Assembly: GCA_034667465.1 (NCBI GenBank)
Contig: JAXDJV010000002.1
Location: 707,292 to 771,291 of the forward strand
Direction: 5' to 3'
Source of the DNA: JAOBAU01 sp034667465
GTDB taxonomy: Bacteria > Acidobacteriota > Thermoanaerobaculia > Gp7-AA8
Length of the DNA: 64,000 nt
The position numbers and the translations under genes were made by a program. Of this stretch, positions 23,060 through 31,824 are shown piece by piece. The notes below the pieces were generated by a model, which was given only the letters and a program-made list of their open reading frames with translations, made no database searches and was not told where the DNA came from. Position 1 is the first letter of the stretch; each line of letters begins with the position of its first letter.

Positions 23060-24816
23060 TACAGCCCTTCGTGGCCGGCGTTCGAATTGCCTGGAAGCTG
23101 TGTGTTGAACTCGAAGCTGCCGTCCGCCGGCTGCGTTGAGAGACCGACGTCGACCGGATCGAACTCGCGGCTTCCGACGTGGAAGGTCTTCACGCGATCT
23201 TTCGCCGGCAGGAGCAGCTGGTAGAGATTCGGAACCGCGCCCGAGTGTAAGTACGGAGCCGTCGCCCAGATGCCGTCGAGCGGACGCGCTTTGTAAGCGA
23301 GCGGGTTCGGCGGGTCCGTCGCCGGAATGCGGAATCCGTTCATTGAGACGATCTCTGCCTGTGATGGCGGCGGCTTCATTTCCGCCAGCGCGCGTTTGAT
23401 CACGCCGCCATCGCCAACGCCGAGCAACGTTGCCGCTGCTACTTTCGGCGCGTCTTTGTCTTTCCCGCTGAGGAACGGCCGCAGCACGCCCGGATCGGCT
23501 GCGCGCGTAAAGTTTTTGATCATCATCGGGTCGGTTCCGATCGTCTGAACCGGGATCATCACCGTCCGGATGAACTGCTTCCCGAACTGGTTCTCTTCTT
23601 TGGGCGTCATCGGGAACGAGCCTTTGTCGTCGCGAACGAAGTGGCATTTCACGCAGGTTTGCGCGTACAACTTCTTTCCCGCGTCCGCCTTCGCAGCGTC
23701 GATGGCGCCGAAATCCTGCTCCGGCCACTTCGGTGCGCTGAGGTGTGCGAGCTGCTGTTCCATCCAGTCGAGGTTGCGCAGGTGGACGCTCGAGCTGAAT
23801 TGTTTCGGGCCGGGATCGAACGTGAAATTGCCGTAGACGCCCATCACTTCGCCGACGTTGCGGCCGAGCGGATTGTTGACGGAGCCGTTCCATTGCACCC
23901 AGTCGAGCGCCGGCGCGTCCCACAGGAACGGATAGCTGACCGGAGCGTCGCACGTGCCGTGGTTTGCCGGAATTGCGAGCGCCACTTCGACGACCTGATT
24001 GAAGATTGCGCCGAATGCATCGAGTCGCGCCAGTCCATAAGGATTCGGCGCCTTATTGCGCGCGACCGCCTCTTTCAACGAGGCCGAGTAAGCCGCGACG
24101 TCTTTTCTCAGAGTCTTCGCCGTGTCATCGCTGTATGACGCTCCGAGCACCAGCTTCGCGAAGCGGGTGAATTTCGCGTCGTCGCGATGCGTCGCTTCGA
24201 GCGATTTCGACAGCTCCGCGGCGAACGACTCGTGATCGGACATGGCCGCACCGCCGTCGATTCGATACGATTTCCCGCCATGCCGCAGCTCGGCGGTATG
24301 ACACGCCGCGCAGGTGATCCCGAGCCATTTCGTCGATCCGTTCGCGTTGCCGGCAGGTCCGGTCGACGGCGGTGTGGTGGGCGAGCCGATGTCATCGGCC
24401 GCGGTGAGCATCGGCTCGGACGTGCCGGAGTCCTGCGCGAAGCCGACCGGAAGGCCGTCAGGATTGTTTTGCGGATCGGCCGCCTCGGTGATGTAGCCGA
24501 GACGATCCATGTGACCGTTGTCGCGGAACAGCGTCTCGCCGTTCTCGACTTCGAGCGCCAGGAACCACGTGTACGGAATGAGCTGCGAGCCCTGCGGCGT
24601 GTGATAGAACTTTTCCGCCTCCTGTGCGCTCCATCCCTGATCGAGACGAACCGGGACGGCAGGCGCGCCGGTATGAGCCGGCGTCGGCGTGGTCGCCGTC
24701 GTGTCCGAAGCGGCCGTCGCCGTTGTTGTCTCAGCCTGTTTTTTACATCCGAGGGTCGCGGCGAGAGCGATAAGGCACGCCGTGACGCTGATTTTCCATT
24801 GCGCGCGATCAGACAT
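22969..24816 (-). CDS. Di-heme c-type cytochrome lipoprotein, CcP/RoxA-like
   Basis: 615 aa. A lipobox (LIALAATLGC) and a Thr/Ala linker precede two haem c sites, TCAACH and TCVKCH, about 200 residues apart. The late GIWATAPYLHSGAVPNLYQLL segment is characteristic of the cytochrome c peroxidase/MauG superfamily and of RoxA-like oxygenases, which have this size and two haems. ATG 24816 has AGGAG 6 nt upstream and sits 12 nt after the P450 stop, so both form one operon. Peroxidase, electron donor to the P450, or oxygenase roles are all open. Confidence 0.85.
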   Translation of the reverse strand: MSDRAQWKISVTACLIALAATLGCKKQAETTTATAASDTTATTPTPAHTGAPAVPVRLDQGWSAQEAEKFYHTPQGSQLIPYTWFLALEVENGETLFRDNGHMDRLGYITEAADPQNNPDGLPVGFAQDSGTSEPMLTAADDIGSPTTPPSTGPAGNANGSTKWLGITCAACHTAELRHGGKSYRIDGGAAMSDHESFAAELSKSLEATHRDDAKFTRFAKLVLGASYSDDTAKTLRKDVAAYSASLKEAVARNKAPNPYGLARLDAFGAIFNQVVEVALAIPANHGTCDAPVSYPFLWDAPALDWVQWNGSVNNPLGRNVGEVMGVYGNFTFDPGPKQFSSSVHLRNLDWMEQQLAHLSAPKWPEQDFGAIDAAKADAGKKLYAQTCVKCHFVRDDKGSFPMTPKEENQFGKQFIRTVMIPVQTIGTDPMMIKNFTRAADPGVLRPFLSGKDKDAPKVAAATLLGVGDGGVIKRALAEMKPPPSQAEIVSMNGFRIPATDPPNPLAYKARPLDGIWATAPYLHSGAVPNLYQLLLPAKDRVKTFHVGSREFDPVDVGLSTQPADGSFEFNTQLPGNSNAGHEGLYYTQIREGTANRDFTEAERRALIEYVKTLR

Positions 24817-24827
24817 TGGAGCTCCTT

Positions 24828-26063
24828 TCAACCGTTCCAGGAGAGCATGTAGTGTTGTGGATAGGGCGTGCCGCCGAAGTCGAGCGGGGCGTCGGGCTTG
24901 ATGCCGGGACGCCGCAAAACCTGGCGCACCATTTCGGGGATCAGCACCATGCCGACGTAGCGGCCGAGACATTCATGCTCGCCGTATCCGAAGTGCATGT
25001 AGTTCTCGTACGGCCGCGTGGAATCGAATTCGTCGGGACAGGGGAAGAGGTCGGGATCGAACATCGCCGACTGCAGCAGCGCCAGCACGACCGTTCCCTT
25101 CGGTACGAACGTCTCCCGGTCGGTTCCTCTCGCGATCGTCCGGTCTTCCGCGGCGAGCCTGAAGACGAATGGCGCGACCGGATCCCATCGCAGCGCTTCC
25201 CAGACGATGGCGTCGAGCTCATCGGTCGCATCTCCGTTCGCAAGTTCGATTGCGCGAGCGAGAATCTCCGGGCGCTTGAAGAGCTGCCGGAGGGTCTGCA
25301 GCACCGCCTGTGACGACGTCTCGATGGTGCCGACAAGCAGTCCGCCGGCGTTGCGTGCGGCGCGCGGCAGCGGGAACTCGACGGCCGGCGGATATTGCGC
25401 GAGCATCAGCCGCGTGACGATGTCGTCTTTCGCGGTGCCGGCTTTGATCTCTCCGCCGCGCTGAGTGAAGAGTTGTCCGAGAAACGCGGCGATCGCCTGT
25501 CCGGCCGCGTCTGACCGCGCTCGCACTCCCTCACGGTCATCCAGTTCGAGGAAGGGATGGTTGCGGAAACTGTCGAGCTGTTTGCTGTAAGACCAGCTGA
25601 TCATCGTCCGCGGATCTCCGCCGGTGAGGCCGAAGTAGCCCTGAACGACGGAGATCGGCACGAGGCGGCTGTAATCCTGCCCGAGGTCGATGTGCCCGCC
25701 GGCGTCATCGAGCAACTTGCCTGCGTAAGCCGCCACCTGCTGGCGCACGCCCGGGACGTCGTTCCTGTTGAGGAGCGAATCCATCGCCCCCTTCTCGCGC
25801 GTGTGGAGCGGCGTGTCGTCCTGCGCGAGCATGTATTCCCCGACGGAAGGGACGTACAGCTCGACGGTGAACGTTTTGGGCTGGTGCAGGATGTCGATCA
25901 CATCGATGTAACGCGCGAACAGGGTCGTTGCGGGCGTTACGAGAATGGGCCGCTTCTCGCGCAACTCGGCAAACAGCGCCAGCGGCTTGTCATCGAGCCA
26001 TTGGCGCGTGAGCGGCCATTTTTCCGATTCAGCGGCGGCGTCGTACTGCTCAAGGAAAGACAT
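24828..26063 (-). CDS. Cytochrome P450
   Basis: 411 aa soluble bacterial P450. Haem loop FGYGEHECLGR (Cys thiolate), ExxR in WEALRWDP, and an I-helix GLLVGTIETSSQ in which the usual acid-Thr pair is ET. The ATG has GGGAGG upstream. No ferredoxin or ferredoxin reductase is adjacent. Instead the next gene, 12 nt away, is a di-heme cytochrome lipoprotein. Substrate unknown; the ERT-like I-helix and partner suggest fatty-acid, terpenoid or peroxide-driven chemistry cannot be told apart here. Confidence 0.94.
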   Translation of the reverse strand: MSFLEQYDAAAESEKWPLTRQWLDDKPLALFAELREKRPILVTPATTLFARYIDVIDILHQPKTFTVELYVPSVGEYMLAQDDTPLHTREKGAMDSLLNRNDVPGVRQQVAAYAGKLLDDAGGHIDLGQDYSRLVPISVVQGYFGLTGGDPRTMISWSYSKQLDSFRNHPFLELDDREGVRARSDAAGQAIAAFLGQLFTQRGGEIKAGTAKDDIVTRLMLAQYPPAVEFPLPRAARNAGGLLVGTIETSSQAVLQTLRQLFKRPEILARAIELANGDATDELDAIVWEALRWDPVAPFVFRLAAEDRTIARGTDRETFVPKGTVVLALLQSAMFDPDLFPCPDEFDSTRPYENYMHFGYGEHECLGRYVGMVLIPEMVRQVLRRPGIKPDAPLDFGGTPYPQHYMLSWNG

Positions 26064-26158
26064 GTCGTCGCACCTCCCGTCATCTGATAGGAGTGACGCG
26101 ATAGAGACCTTTCCCTACCCCGGTATCGACGGAAAAGATGAAGAAAAAGTGCGGTGGA

Positions 26159-28054
26159 TCAGAGCACGAGGCGCGTGTCGCCGATTCTTTTGGTCACCGC
26201 TTCGCGATCGAACCACTCCAGCAGCGGGATGGCGATCTTCCGTGAGAGTCCGAAATACTCCTTGAACTCGCCGACGTCGATCGTGTCGCCTTTGCGCACC
26301 GACATCCGTTCCTTCGCGGCCGCGAGCGCGTCGCGATGAAGATAGATTCCTTCGCCGAGCCGCACGAGCGATCCCTGCTTCACGAGGAAGCTCACGACGC
26401 CTTCGATCACCTTCGGCTTTTGCGGAATCGCTTTGATCAGCTCGGAGACCGGCGGCGGCGCGAGCCCCGCTTCCGCGAAACGCGATTCGATGTTGCGCGC
26501 CAGCTCGCCTTCCGCGCCGCCGAGTTTTTTCGAGCGGCCGGGAACGTCGAGCGCGTCGCCTTCCATCGTGATGATCTTTTCGCGCGCGAGATCCTGGAGC
26601 AGGAAGTTGACGACCGCCGGATCGGCGTGCGGAATGAGCTTCTGCACGAACTCGCCCTTCGGCACGTTCAGCGACATCCGGTTCTGCTGAAAGAAGCGTT
26701 GCAGAAACTCCATCGCCCGCTTGCGAAACGCGGAGATGACGTCGTTGTGGATCCAGCGCCGGTCGCCGGCGTCGGCAACGTTCGGCAGTTTCTTCAGCTG
26801 CTGGCGCAGCGTGTCGATGCGGATTCCGGTGCGCGCCTGCACTTCGGCGAGCGTCAGTCCGCGCAGCCCTTCCAGCTTCGCCATCAGCTCGACGCGTTCG
26901 GCGAGCGTTCCTTCGGCGAGGATCTGCAGCAGTTCGCCGCGAGTGCCGCGACTCAGCTTCGGCAGATGCGCGTCGATGATCACGCCGCCGCCGATCGTGA
27001 ACGCCGGCGAGTAGCGGCGGATGACGAAGCGATCGCCGGCCACCGCGACGACCGGTGACTCGAGCCGAATCTGCACGACGGCGCGCTCGCCGGGACGCAG
27101 CTCACCTTCCGTTTCGTCGACGAAACGAATGGTGCCGAGCAGCTCGGAGGCGAGGTGATGAAAACGGATGCGCGTCTGCTCCTTCAGCGGCTTCGCGCCG
27201 CCGAACGAATCGGTGAGCAGCTCGATCTGCGCGGTGATGACCTGCGACGCGCGCAGCGTGTTCGGCGTGACGACCTGTTGTCCGCGATGGAGATCTTCGA
27301 GCGCGATGTCGGCGAGATTGAGCGACGTCCGTTCGCCGGCTGACGCAAGCTCGCGCGCTTCACCGTGGACCTGAATGTTGCGCGCGCGGCTGCGCATCGC
27401 TCCAGGCATCACTTCAACATCGCTCTCGAGGTTCAATTGGCCGGAAAATGTTGTTCCGGTGATCACGGAGCCGAAGCCTTTCATCGTGAAGACGCGATCG
27501 ATCGGCAGCCGGAAGACGCGCGTGGTGGCATCGCGATCGTCGACTTCGGCGACCGACGCGAGGATCGCGCTGCGCAACTCGTCGAGTCCGGCGCCGGTCG
27601 TGGAGCTGACCGGCACGATCGGCTTGCCGGCGAGAAAGCTGCCTGCGACCAGCTCTTCGATCTCGAGGCGGACGAGGTCGACGATCTCGGGATCGGCGAG
27701 ATCGCTCTTGGTGATGGCGATGACGCCGGTGCGGATGCCGAGGAGCCGGCAGATCGCGAAATGTTCGCGAGTTTGCGGTTTGATCGATTCGTCGGCGGCG
27801 ACCACGAGCAGCGCGGAGTCGATCCCGCCGACGCCGGCCAGCATGTTCTTCACGAAACGCTCGTGGCCTGGAACGTCGATGAAGCCGATCTGATAGTCGT
27901 CGGTGAACCAGCTGGCGAAGCCGAGGTCGATGGTGATGCCGCGGCGCTTCTCTTCGGGGAGACGATCGGTATCGATGCCGGTCAGCGCACGAACGAGCGA
28001 TGTTTTTCCATGATCGATGTGGCCGGCGGTGCCGACGACGCGGCGCTTTCTCAT
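26159..28054 (-). CDS. selB: Selenocysteine-specific elongation factor SelB
   Basis: 631 aa, normal SelB length. The GTPase domain has GTAGHIDHGKTSL, DVPGHERFVKNM, and TKSD, with RGITIDLGFA as the effector loop. EF-Tu-like domains 2-3 and a SelB-type domain (FVIRRYSPAFTIGGGVIID) follow, then winged helices that bind SECIS RNA. ATG 28054 is preferred; upstream frame is repeat DNA. TACCAT (28064-28069) is 9 nt upstream. selA, selC and selD are not in this window, and I found no gene here with an obvious in-frame TGA. Confidence 0.95.
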   Translation of the reverse strand: MRKRRVVGTAGHIDHGKTSLVRALTGIDTDRLPEEKRRGITIDLGFASWFTDDYQIGFIDVPGHERFVKNMLAGVGGIDSALLVVAADESIKPQTREHFAICRLLGIRTGVIAITKSDLADPEIVDLVRLEIEELVAGSFLAGKPIVPVSSTTGAGLDELRSAILASVAEVDDRDATTRVFRLPIDRVFTMKGFGSVITGTTFSGQLNLESDVEVMPGAMRSRARNIQVHGEARELASAGERTSLNLADIALEDLHRGQQVVTPNTLRASQVITAQIELLTDSFGGAKPLKEQTRIRFHHLASELLGTIRFVDETEGELRPGERAVVQIRLESPVVAVAGDRFVIRRYSPAFTIGGGVIIDAHLPKLSRGTRGELLQILAEGTLAERVELMAKLEGLRGLTLAEVQARTGIRIDTLRQQLKKLPNVADAGDRRWIHNDVISAFRKRAMEFLQRFFQQNRMSLNVPKGEFVQKLIPHADPAVVNFLLQDLAREKIITMEGDALDVPGRSKKLGGAEGELARNIESRFAEAGLAPPPVSELIKAIPQKPKVIEGVVSFLVKQGSLVRLGEGIYLHRDALAAAKERMSVRKGDTIDVGEFKEYFGLSRKIAIPLLEWFDREAVTKRIGDTRLVL

Positions 28055-28063
28055 GCGGCGCGA

Positions 28064-28069
28064 ATGGTA
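28064..28069 (-). promoter_or_regulatory. -10 box of selB
   Basis: TACCAT on the minus strand, 9 nt before ATG 28054, just outside the family A repeat. Confidence 0.45.
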
Positions 28070-28072
28070 CAT

Positions 28073-28166
28073 GTCATCCCGAGCGTAGCGAGGGATCCGG
28101 GCGGGCGGGGCGAACGAACAACCACGCGCCCCACCCACCCGGATCCCTCGCTACGCTCGGGATGAC
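28073..28166. repeat. Family A palindromic repeat (copy 4)
   Basis: GTCATCCCGAGCGTAGCGAG ... CTACGCTCGGGATGAC with GGATCCGGGCGGGCGGGGCG / CGCCCCACCCACCCGGATCC arms. It lies between selB and the DUF72 gene and encodes the LSSRA tail and TAG stop (28151) of the latter. Confidence 0.93.
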
Positions 28167-28990
28167 AGGCGCTCGGGGTATGTCTCATTCAGCGTAGGCG
28201 GCACCCGTCCATCCTGTCCCAGCGACCGCTTCAGCTCCGCGGCATTCACGATGGCCTGGCCGCGAAAGTGATTGTTCGTCACCACGAACGTCTCCTTCTC
28301 CTTCGCCATCTTTTCGATCCGCTTCGTCCATGGCGCGAGCTCTTCGGGCGAGTAGAGATAGTTGTAGCGCTCCCACGATTCGGCGTGCGCGAACCACTTC
28401 TCGTAATTGCGTCCGTGCAGCCGCGCGTAGGCGACCGGTCCGGTCACGACGTCGGACGGCTTCACCGAATCGCTGAAGAGCGGCTGATCGACGTTCACCC
28501 AGGCGACGTCGTGCTCGCGCAGGAAATCGAAAAAGTCATCGTCCTGAAATGAGGCGTGGCGAACTTCGAGCGCGCGCGGATAGGCATCGAAGGCTTCGAA
28601 GAGATCGACGAGCTTCACGCGCGACTCCGGCGAGTTGCGAAAGCTCCAGGGAAACTGCAGCAGCACGGCGCCGAGCTTCTTCGCGTCCATGAGCGGATCG
28701 AGGTAGTGGCGAAACGCTTTCACGTCCGCTTCCGCGAGCGCCGCGCTTTCGTGTGTGAAGCCGCGAAAGACTTTCGTCGTGAACTGAAAATCGGGATTCG
28801 TCGAGACGCGCCGCACCCAGCTCTTCGCGTGTGCCGGCGGCGGGATTCGATAGAACGGCGAGTTGATCTCGATGGTGTCGAAGAACGATGAGAGGTACGC
28901 GAGGTGATCGAACTTTCCGCGGTGCGGCGGATAGACGGTTCCTTCCCAGTCTTTGTAGCTCCAGCCGGCCGGTCCGATGCGTACGTTCAT
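28151..28990 (-). CDS. DUF72 domain protein
   Basis: 279 aa TIM-barrel-like DUF72 (YecE) protein. Family features: IGPAGWSYKDWEGTVYP at the N-terminus, YLSSFFDTIEINSPFYRIP, LLQFPWSFRN, EVRHASF and VVTNNHFRGQAIVNA. The role of the family is unknown. ATG 28990 gives the standard N-terminus; a longer upstream frame crosses the zinc-ribbon gene leader and is unlikely. Its last five residues and stop are repeat-derived, as in alkD. Confidence 0.92.
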   Translation of the reverse strand: MNVRIGPAGWSYKDWEGTVYPPHRGKFDHLAYLSSFFDTIEINSPFYRIPPPAHAKSWVRRVSTNPDFQFTTKVFRGFTHESAALAEADVKAFRHYLDPLMDAKKLGAVLLQFPWSFRNSPESRVKLVDLFEAFDAYPRALEVRHASFQDDDFFDFLREHDVAWVNVDQPLFSDSVKPSDVVTGPVAYARLHGRNYEKWFAHAESWERYNYLYSPEELAPWTKRIEKMAKEKETFVVTNNHFRGQAIVNAAELKRSLGQDGRVPPTLNETYPERLSSRA

Positions 28991-29274
28991 GCGAAGGTCA
29001 ACACCTTGACATCTTATTTTGAGCAGCTGTGGATTCGTTGCTCCGCTTGTCGAATCTATGCTAGAAAGCAGGCTAACGATTACAACTAAACGGCATCCAG
29101 GAACAGCAGGTCCGCGTTCGGGGGCCGTGTTGTATTCGCAGTTGGAAGGGGGTTGATCTTTTCGAGTCCGTCGTACACCCAGGTAGTTTCGCGGGGATGA
29201 AGTCGCGGCACCCCGCACGTGCTCTGCGCCGCGGCAACGTTCAATCGGTAACAATCTTTAGGAGACAGTGGTCC
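28991..29274 (+). other. Long leader region of the zinc-ribbon gene
   Basis: 284 nt between divergent genes. It holds a TTGACA (29006), TATGCTAGAA (29057), a hairpin GCGGGG (29191-29196) / CCCCGC (29211-29216), and finally TTTAGGAG at the ribosome-binding site. A transcript starting near 29065 would have a leader of about 200 nt, unusual here because many genes look leaderless. No riboswitch consensus is seen. Confidence 0.4.
28997..29010. promoter_or_regulatory. Inverted repeat, operator candidate
   Basis: GTCAA-CACC-TTGAC, 7 nt upstream of the DUF72 start and at a TTGACA (29006-29011) that could be a -35 box for the opposite direction. No binding protein is known. Confidence 0.35.
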
Positions 29275-29595
29275 ATGGATACCTTCAACGACAAAAGCCT
29301 CAACTGTGCCGACTGCGGCCAGGAATTCATCTTCAGCAAGAACGAGCAGGCGTTTTACGCAGAGCGTGGGTTTACGAATGAGCCGAAGCGTTGCAAGAAC
29401 TGCCGCGACAAGCGCAAGACCGCCCGCGACGGAAACGGCGGCGGCGGACGCGATCGCCAGATGGTGAGCGTCACGTGCGATTCGTGCGGTGTCGGAACGG
29501 AAGTTCCGTTCACCCCGGTCAGCGGCAAGCCGGTCTACTGTCGCGATTGCTACAACCAGCGCCGCGCGCAGCCGCGGTCCAACTCCTGGGCCTAG
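29275..29595 (+). CDS. Zinc-ribbon protein with two CxxC pairs per domain
   Basis: 106 aa, two zinc ribbons: residues 11-44 (CADCGQEFIFSKNEQAFY ... CKNC) and about 69-95 (CDSCGVGTEV ... CRDCY), joined by a basic glycine-rich linker. Relatives are short bacterial zinc-ribbon proteins, sometimes linked to cold-shock genes, of unknown role; nucleic-acid binding is plausible. AGGAG lies 9 nt before the ATG. It has a long leader and its own strong terminator, so it is a single-gene unit. Confidence 0.85.
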   Translation: MDTFNDKSLNCADCGQEFIFSKNEQAFYAERGFTNEPKRCKNCRDKRKTARDGNGGGGRDRQMVSVTCDSCGVGTEVPFTPVSGKPVYCRDCYNQRRAQPRSNSWA

Positions 29596-29622
29596 CACTC
29601 AATACAAACGATCAACTTCGAG

Positions 29623-29656
29623 ACGGCGGGCTGCATGTGCCCGCCGTTTTTCATTT
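29623..29656 (+). terminator. Rho-independent terminator
   Basis: ACGGCGGGC-TGCATGT-GCCCGCCGT stem of 9 bp followed by TTTTCATTT, downstream of the zinc-ribbon gene. It is the clearest intrinsic terminator in the window. Confidence 0.9.
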
Positions 29657-29662
29657 CTGTTC

Positions 29663-29668
29663 TAGAAT
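29663..29668 (+). promoter_or_regulatory. -10 box of the cysteine/cystathionine synthase gene
   Basis: TAGAAT, 8 nt before GTG 29677 and directly after the upstream terminator. Confidence 0.55.
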
Positions 29669-29676
29669 TCGCCGCC

Positions 29677-30645
29677 GTGTCCCGCCCGCTTCCGCCCGTC
29701 ACCGACAACATCCTCGATCTGATCGGCTCCACGCCGATGCTCCGCCTTCGCCACATCGGCGGCGGCGACGATGCCGACATCTTCGTCAAGCTTGAATTTC
29801 TCAATCCCGGCGGCTCGATCAAAGACCGCATCGGCATCGGGATGATCGAGCGCGCTGCGAAGGCCGGCCTGCTCAAACCGGGCGGCACGATCATCGAGCC
29901 GACCGCCGGCAACACCGGCATCGGTCTGGCGCTGGCCGGTCCGCGCATGGGCTACAACGTCATCCTCTGCGTCCCCGAAAACTTCTCGACGGAAAAGCGC
30001 GAAGTGATGCGCGCCCTCGGCGGACGCGTCGAGCTCACCCCGAAAGACCTCGGCATGAAGGGCGCCATCGCGCGCGCCGAAGAGCTGGCGAAAGAAATCC
30101 CCAACTCGTACATCCCGCAGCAGTTCGCGAATCCGTTCAACACCGAAGCGCATTACGAAACGACCGCGCCCGAAATCTGGGAACAGATGGAAGGCCGCGT
30201 CGATGCGTACGTCGCCGGCGCCGGGACCGGCGGCACGTTCACCGGCGTCGCGCGCTATCTGCGCGAGCGCAATGCCGATGTCCTCTGCTACGTCGTCGAG
30301 CCGCAGGGCTCGATTCTCAAAGGCGGCGAAGCCGGTCCGCACGAGGTGGAAGGGATCGGCGCCGGCTCGTTCATCCCGCCGGTGCTCGACATGTCGCTGG
30401 CCAATGACGTGATCATGATCGAAGACGAGCCGGCGTTCGCCATGGTGCGCCGCCTCGCGCAGGAAGAAGGCGTGCTCGGCGCGTCATCGGCCGGCGCAAA
30501 CGTCGCCGCGGCGCTGGAAGTCGCGCGCAAACTCGGACGCGGCAAGCGCGTCGTCACTCTCATCCCCGACGCCGCGGAGCGCTACATGTCGAAGGGGATT
30601 TACACCAAGTGGGCGAAGCCGGCCGCGCCGGATCACGCCGACTGA
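29677..30645 (+). CDS. PLP-dependent cysteine synthase / cystathionine beta-synthase
   Basis: 322 aa fold-type II PLP enzyme. Lysine K49 in NPGGSIKDRIG, the substrate loop PTAGNTGIGLALA and the phosphate loop GTGGTFTG are intact. There is no haem or CBS regulatory domain. The next gene, 15 nt on, is a cystathionine gamma-synthase/lyase, so the pair probably runs transsulfuration (as MccA/MccB), making beta-synthase activity on serine or O-acetylserine likely. GTG 29677 is chosen because of TAGAAT 8 nt upstream; an upstream ATG would lie in the terminator. Confidence 0.92.
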   Translation: MSRPLPPVTDNILDLIGSTPMLRLRHIGGGDDADIFVKLEFLNPGGSIKDRIGIGMIERAAKAGLLKPGGTIIEPTAGNTGIGLALAGPRMGYNVILCVPENFSTEKREVMRALGGRVELTPKDLGMKGAIARAEELAKEIPNSYIPQQFANPFNTEAHYETTAPEIWEQMEGRVDAYVAGAGTGGTFTGVARYLRERNADVLCYVVEPQGSILKGGEAGPHEVEGIGAGSFIPPVLDMSLANDVIMIEDEPAFAMVRRLAQEEGVLGASSAGANVAAALEVARKLGRGKRVVTLIPDAAERYMSKGIYTKWAKPAAPDHAD

Positions 30646-30660
30646 GCAGAGGACAAACCG

Positions 30661-31800
30661 ATGGGATTCTCGACTGACTGCATCCACGCCGGACAGGAAC
30701 CGGAGCCGGAGACCGGCGCCGTAACCGTCCCGATTTTTCAGACGTCCACCTACGTGCAGCCGGAGCTCGGACGGCACAAGGGTTACGAATATGCGCGGAC
30801 GAAAAATCCGACGCGCTCCGCGGTTGAAGCGAACCTCGCGGCGCTCGAGCGCGGCAAGCACGGCTTCTGTTTCGCGTCGGGGATGTCGGCGACAGACACG
30901 GTCTTTCGGCTGTTGTCATCAGGCGATCACGTCATCGCCGGCGAGAACATGTACGGCGGTTCGTATCGACTCTTCAGCAAGGTGCTGACGCGTTACGGAC
31001 TCGAGTTCAGTTACGTCGACACCGCCAATCTCGATGCGGTGCGTAAAGCGATCCGTCCGAACACGAAGCTCGTGTTCCTCGAGACGCCGACCAATCCGAT
31101 GATGACGCTGACCGACATCGCCGCCTGCGCGGAGATCGCGCACGCCGCCGGCGCGCTGGTCGTCGTCGACAACACGTTCTGCTCGCCGTATCTGCAGCGG
31201 CCGCTGGAGCTCGGTGCCGACATCGTCGTCCATTCGACGACGAAGTTTCTCAACGGTCACTCCGATTCGGTCGGCGGCGTCGTGATCCTGAACTCGGATG
31301 AGATCGCGGAGAAGATCGGCTTCCTGCAGAACGCGGTCGGAGCGATCCTCTCGCCGTTCGATTCATGGCTCGTGCTGCGCGGCACGAAAACGCTCGCCGT
31401 TCGGATGAAGCGCCATGAAGAGAACGGCATGGCGATGGCGAACTACATCAGCAACCATCCGAAGGTGAAGAAGATCTATTACCCGGGACTCGCCGACCAT
31501 CCGCAGCACGAGCTGGCGAAGAAGCAGATGAACGGGTTCGGCTCGATGATCTCGTTCGAGCTCGGCTCGCACGAAAACGCGAAGAAGTTTCTCGATCGCG
31601 TGCGTCTCTGCTCGCTCGCCGAATCGCTCGGCGGCGTCGAGACGCTGATCTCGCATCCGGAAACGATGACGCACGCGTCGGTGCCGATCGAAGATCGTAA
31701 ACGGCTCGGCATCACGCCGGGGCTCGTGCGGATTTCGGTGGGGATCGAAGACATCGAAGATCTGATCGCTGATGTGGAGAACGCGTTCGAAGGGATCTGA
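30661..31800 (+). CDS. Cystathionine gamma-synthase / gamma-lyase (Cys/Met metabolism PLP enzyme)
   Basis: 379 aa, fold-type I. QTSTYVQPE, YARTKNPTR, VVDNTFCSPYLQRP and Schiff-base lysine K195 in HSTTKFLNGHSDS define the family. The late ESLGGVETLISHPETMTHAS is typical of gamma-lyase/gamma-synthase. AGAGGA precedes the ATG by 7-8 nt. It is co-transcribed with the beta-synthase gene. Synthase and lyase cannot be separated by inspection; reverse transsulfuration is favoured by its partner. Confidence 0.94.
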   Translation: MGFSTDCIHAGQEPEPETGAVTVPIFQTSTYVQPELGRHKGYEYARTKNPTRSAVEANLAALERGKHGFCFASGMSATDTVFRLLSSGDHVIAGENMYGGSYRLFSKVLTRYGLEFSYVDTANLDAVRKAIRPNTKLVFLETPTNPMMTLTDIAACAEIAHAAGALVVVDNTFCSPYLQRPLELGADIVVHSTTKFLNGHSDSVGGVVILNSDEIAEKIGFLQNAVGAILSPFDSWLVLRGTKTLAVRMKRHEENGMAMANYISNHPKVKKIYYPGLADHPQHELAKKQMNGFGSMISFELGSHENAKKFLDRVRLCSLAESLGGVETLISHPETMTHASVPIEDRKRLGITPGLVRISVGIEDIEDLIADVENAFEGI

Positions 31801-31809
31801 GCCGCCAGC

Positions 31810-31815
31810 TACAAT
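31810..31815 (+). promoter_or_regulatory. -10 box of plsY
   Basis: TACAAT, 9 nt before ATG 31825; a GTG directly after it (31816) would have no leader at all. Confidence 0.5.
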
Positions 31816-31824
31816 GTGAGATTC

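Noticed and set aside
21899..23953. 684 aa minus-strand frame across the lipoprotein and cytochrome genes
   Set aside because: Reads through both real genes in the wrong phase; no recognisable motifs.
28055..28150. tRNA-Sec (selC) beside selB
   Set aside because: The sequence is a family A palindrome; no tRNA arms or CCA end.
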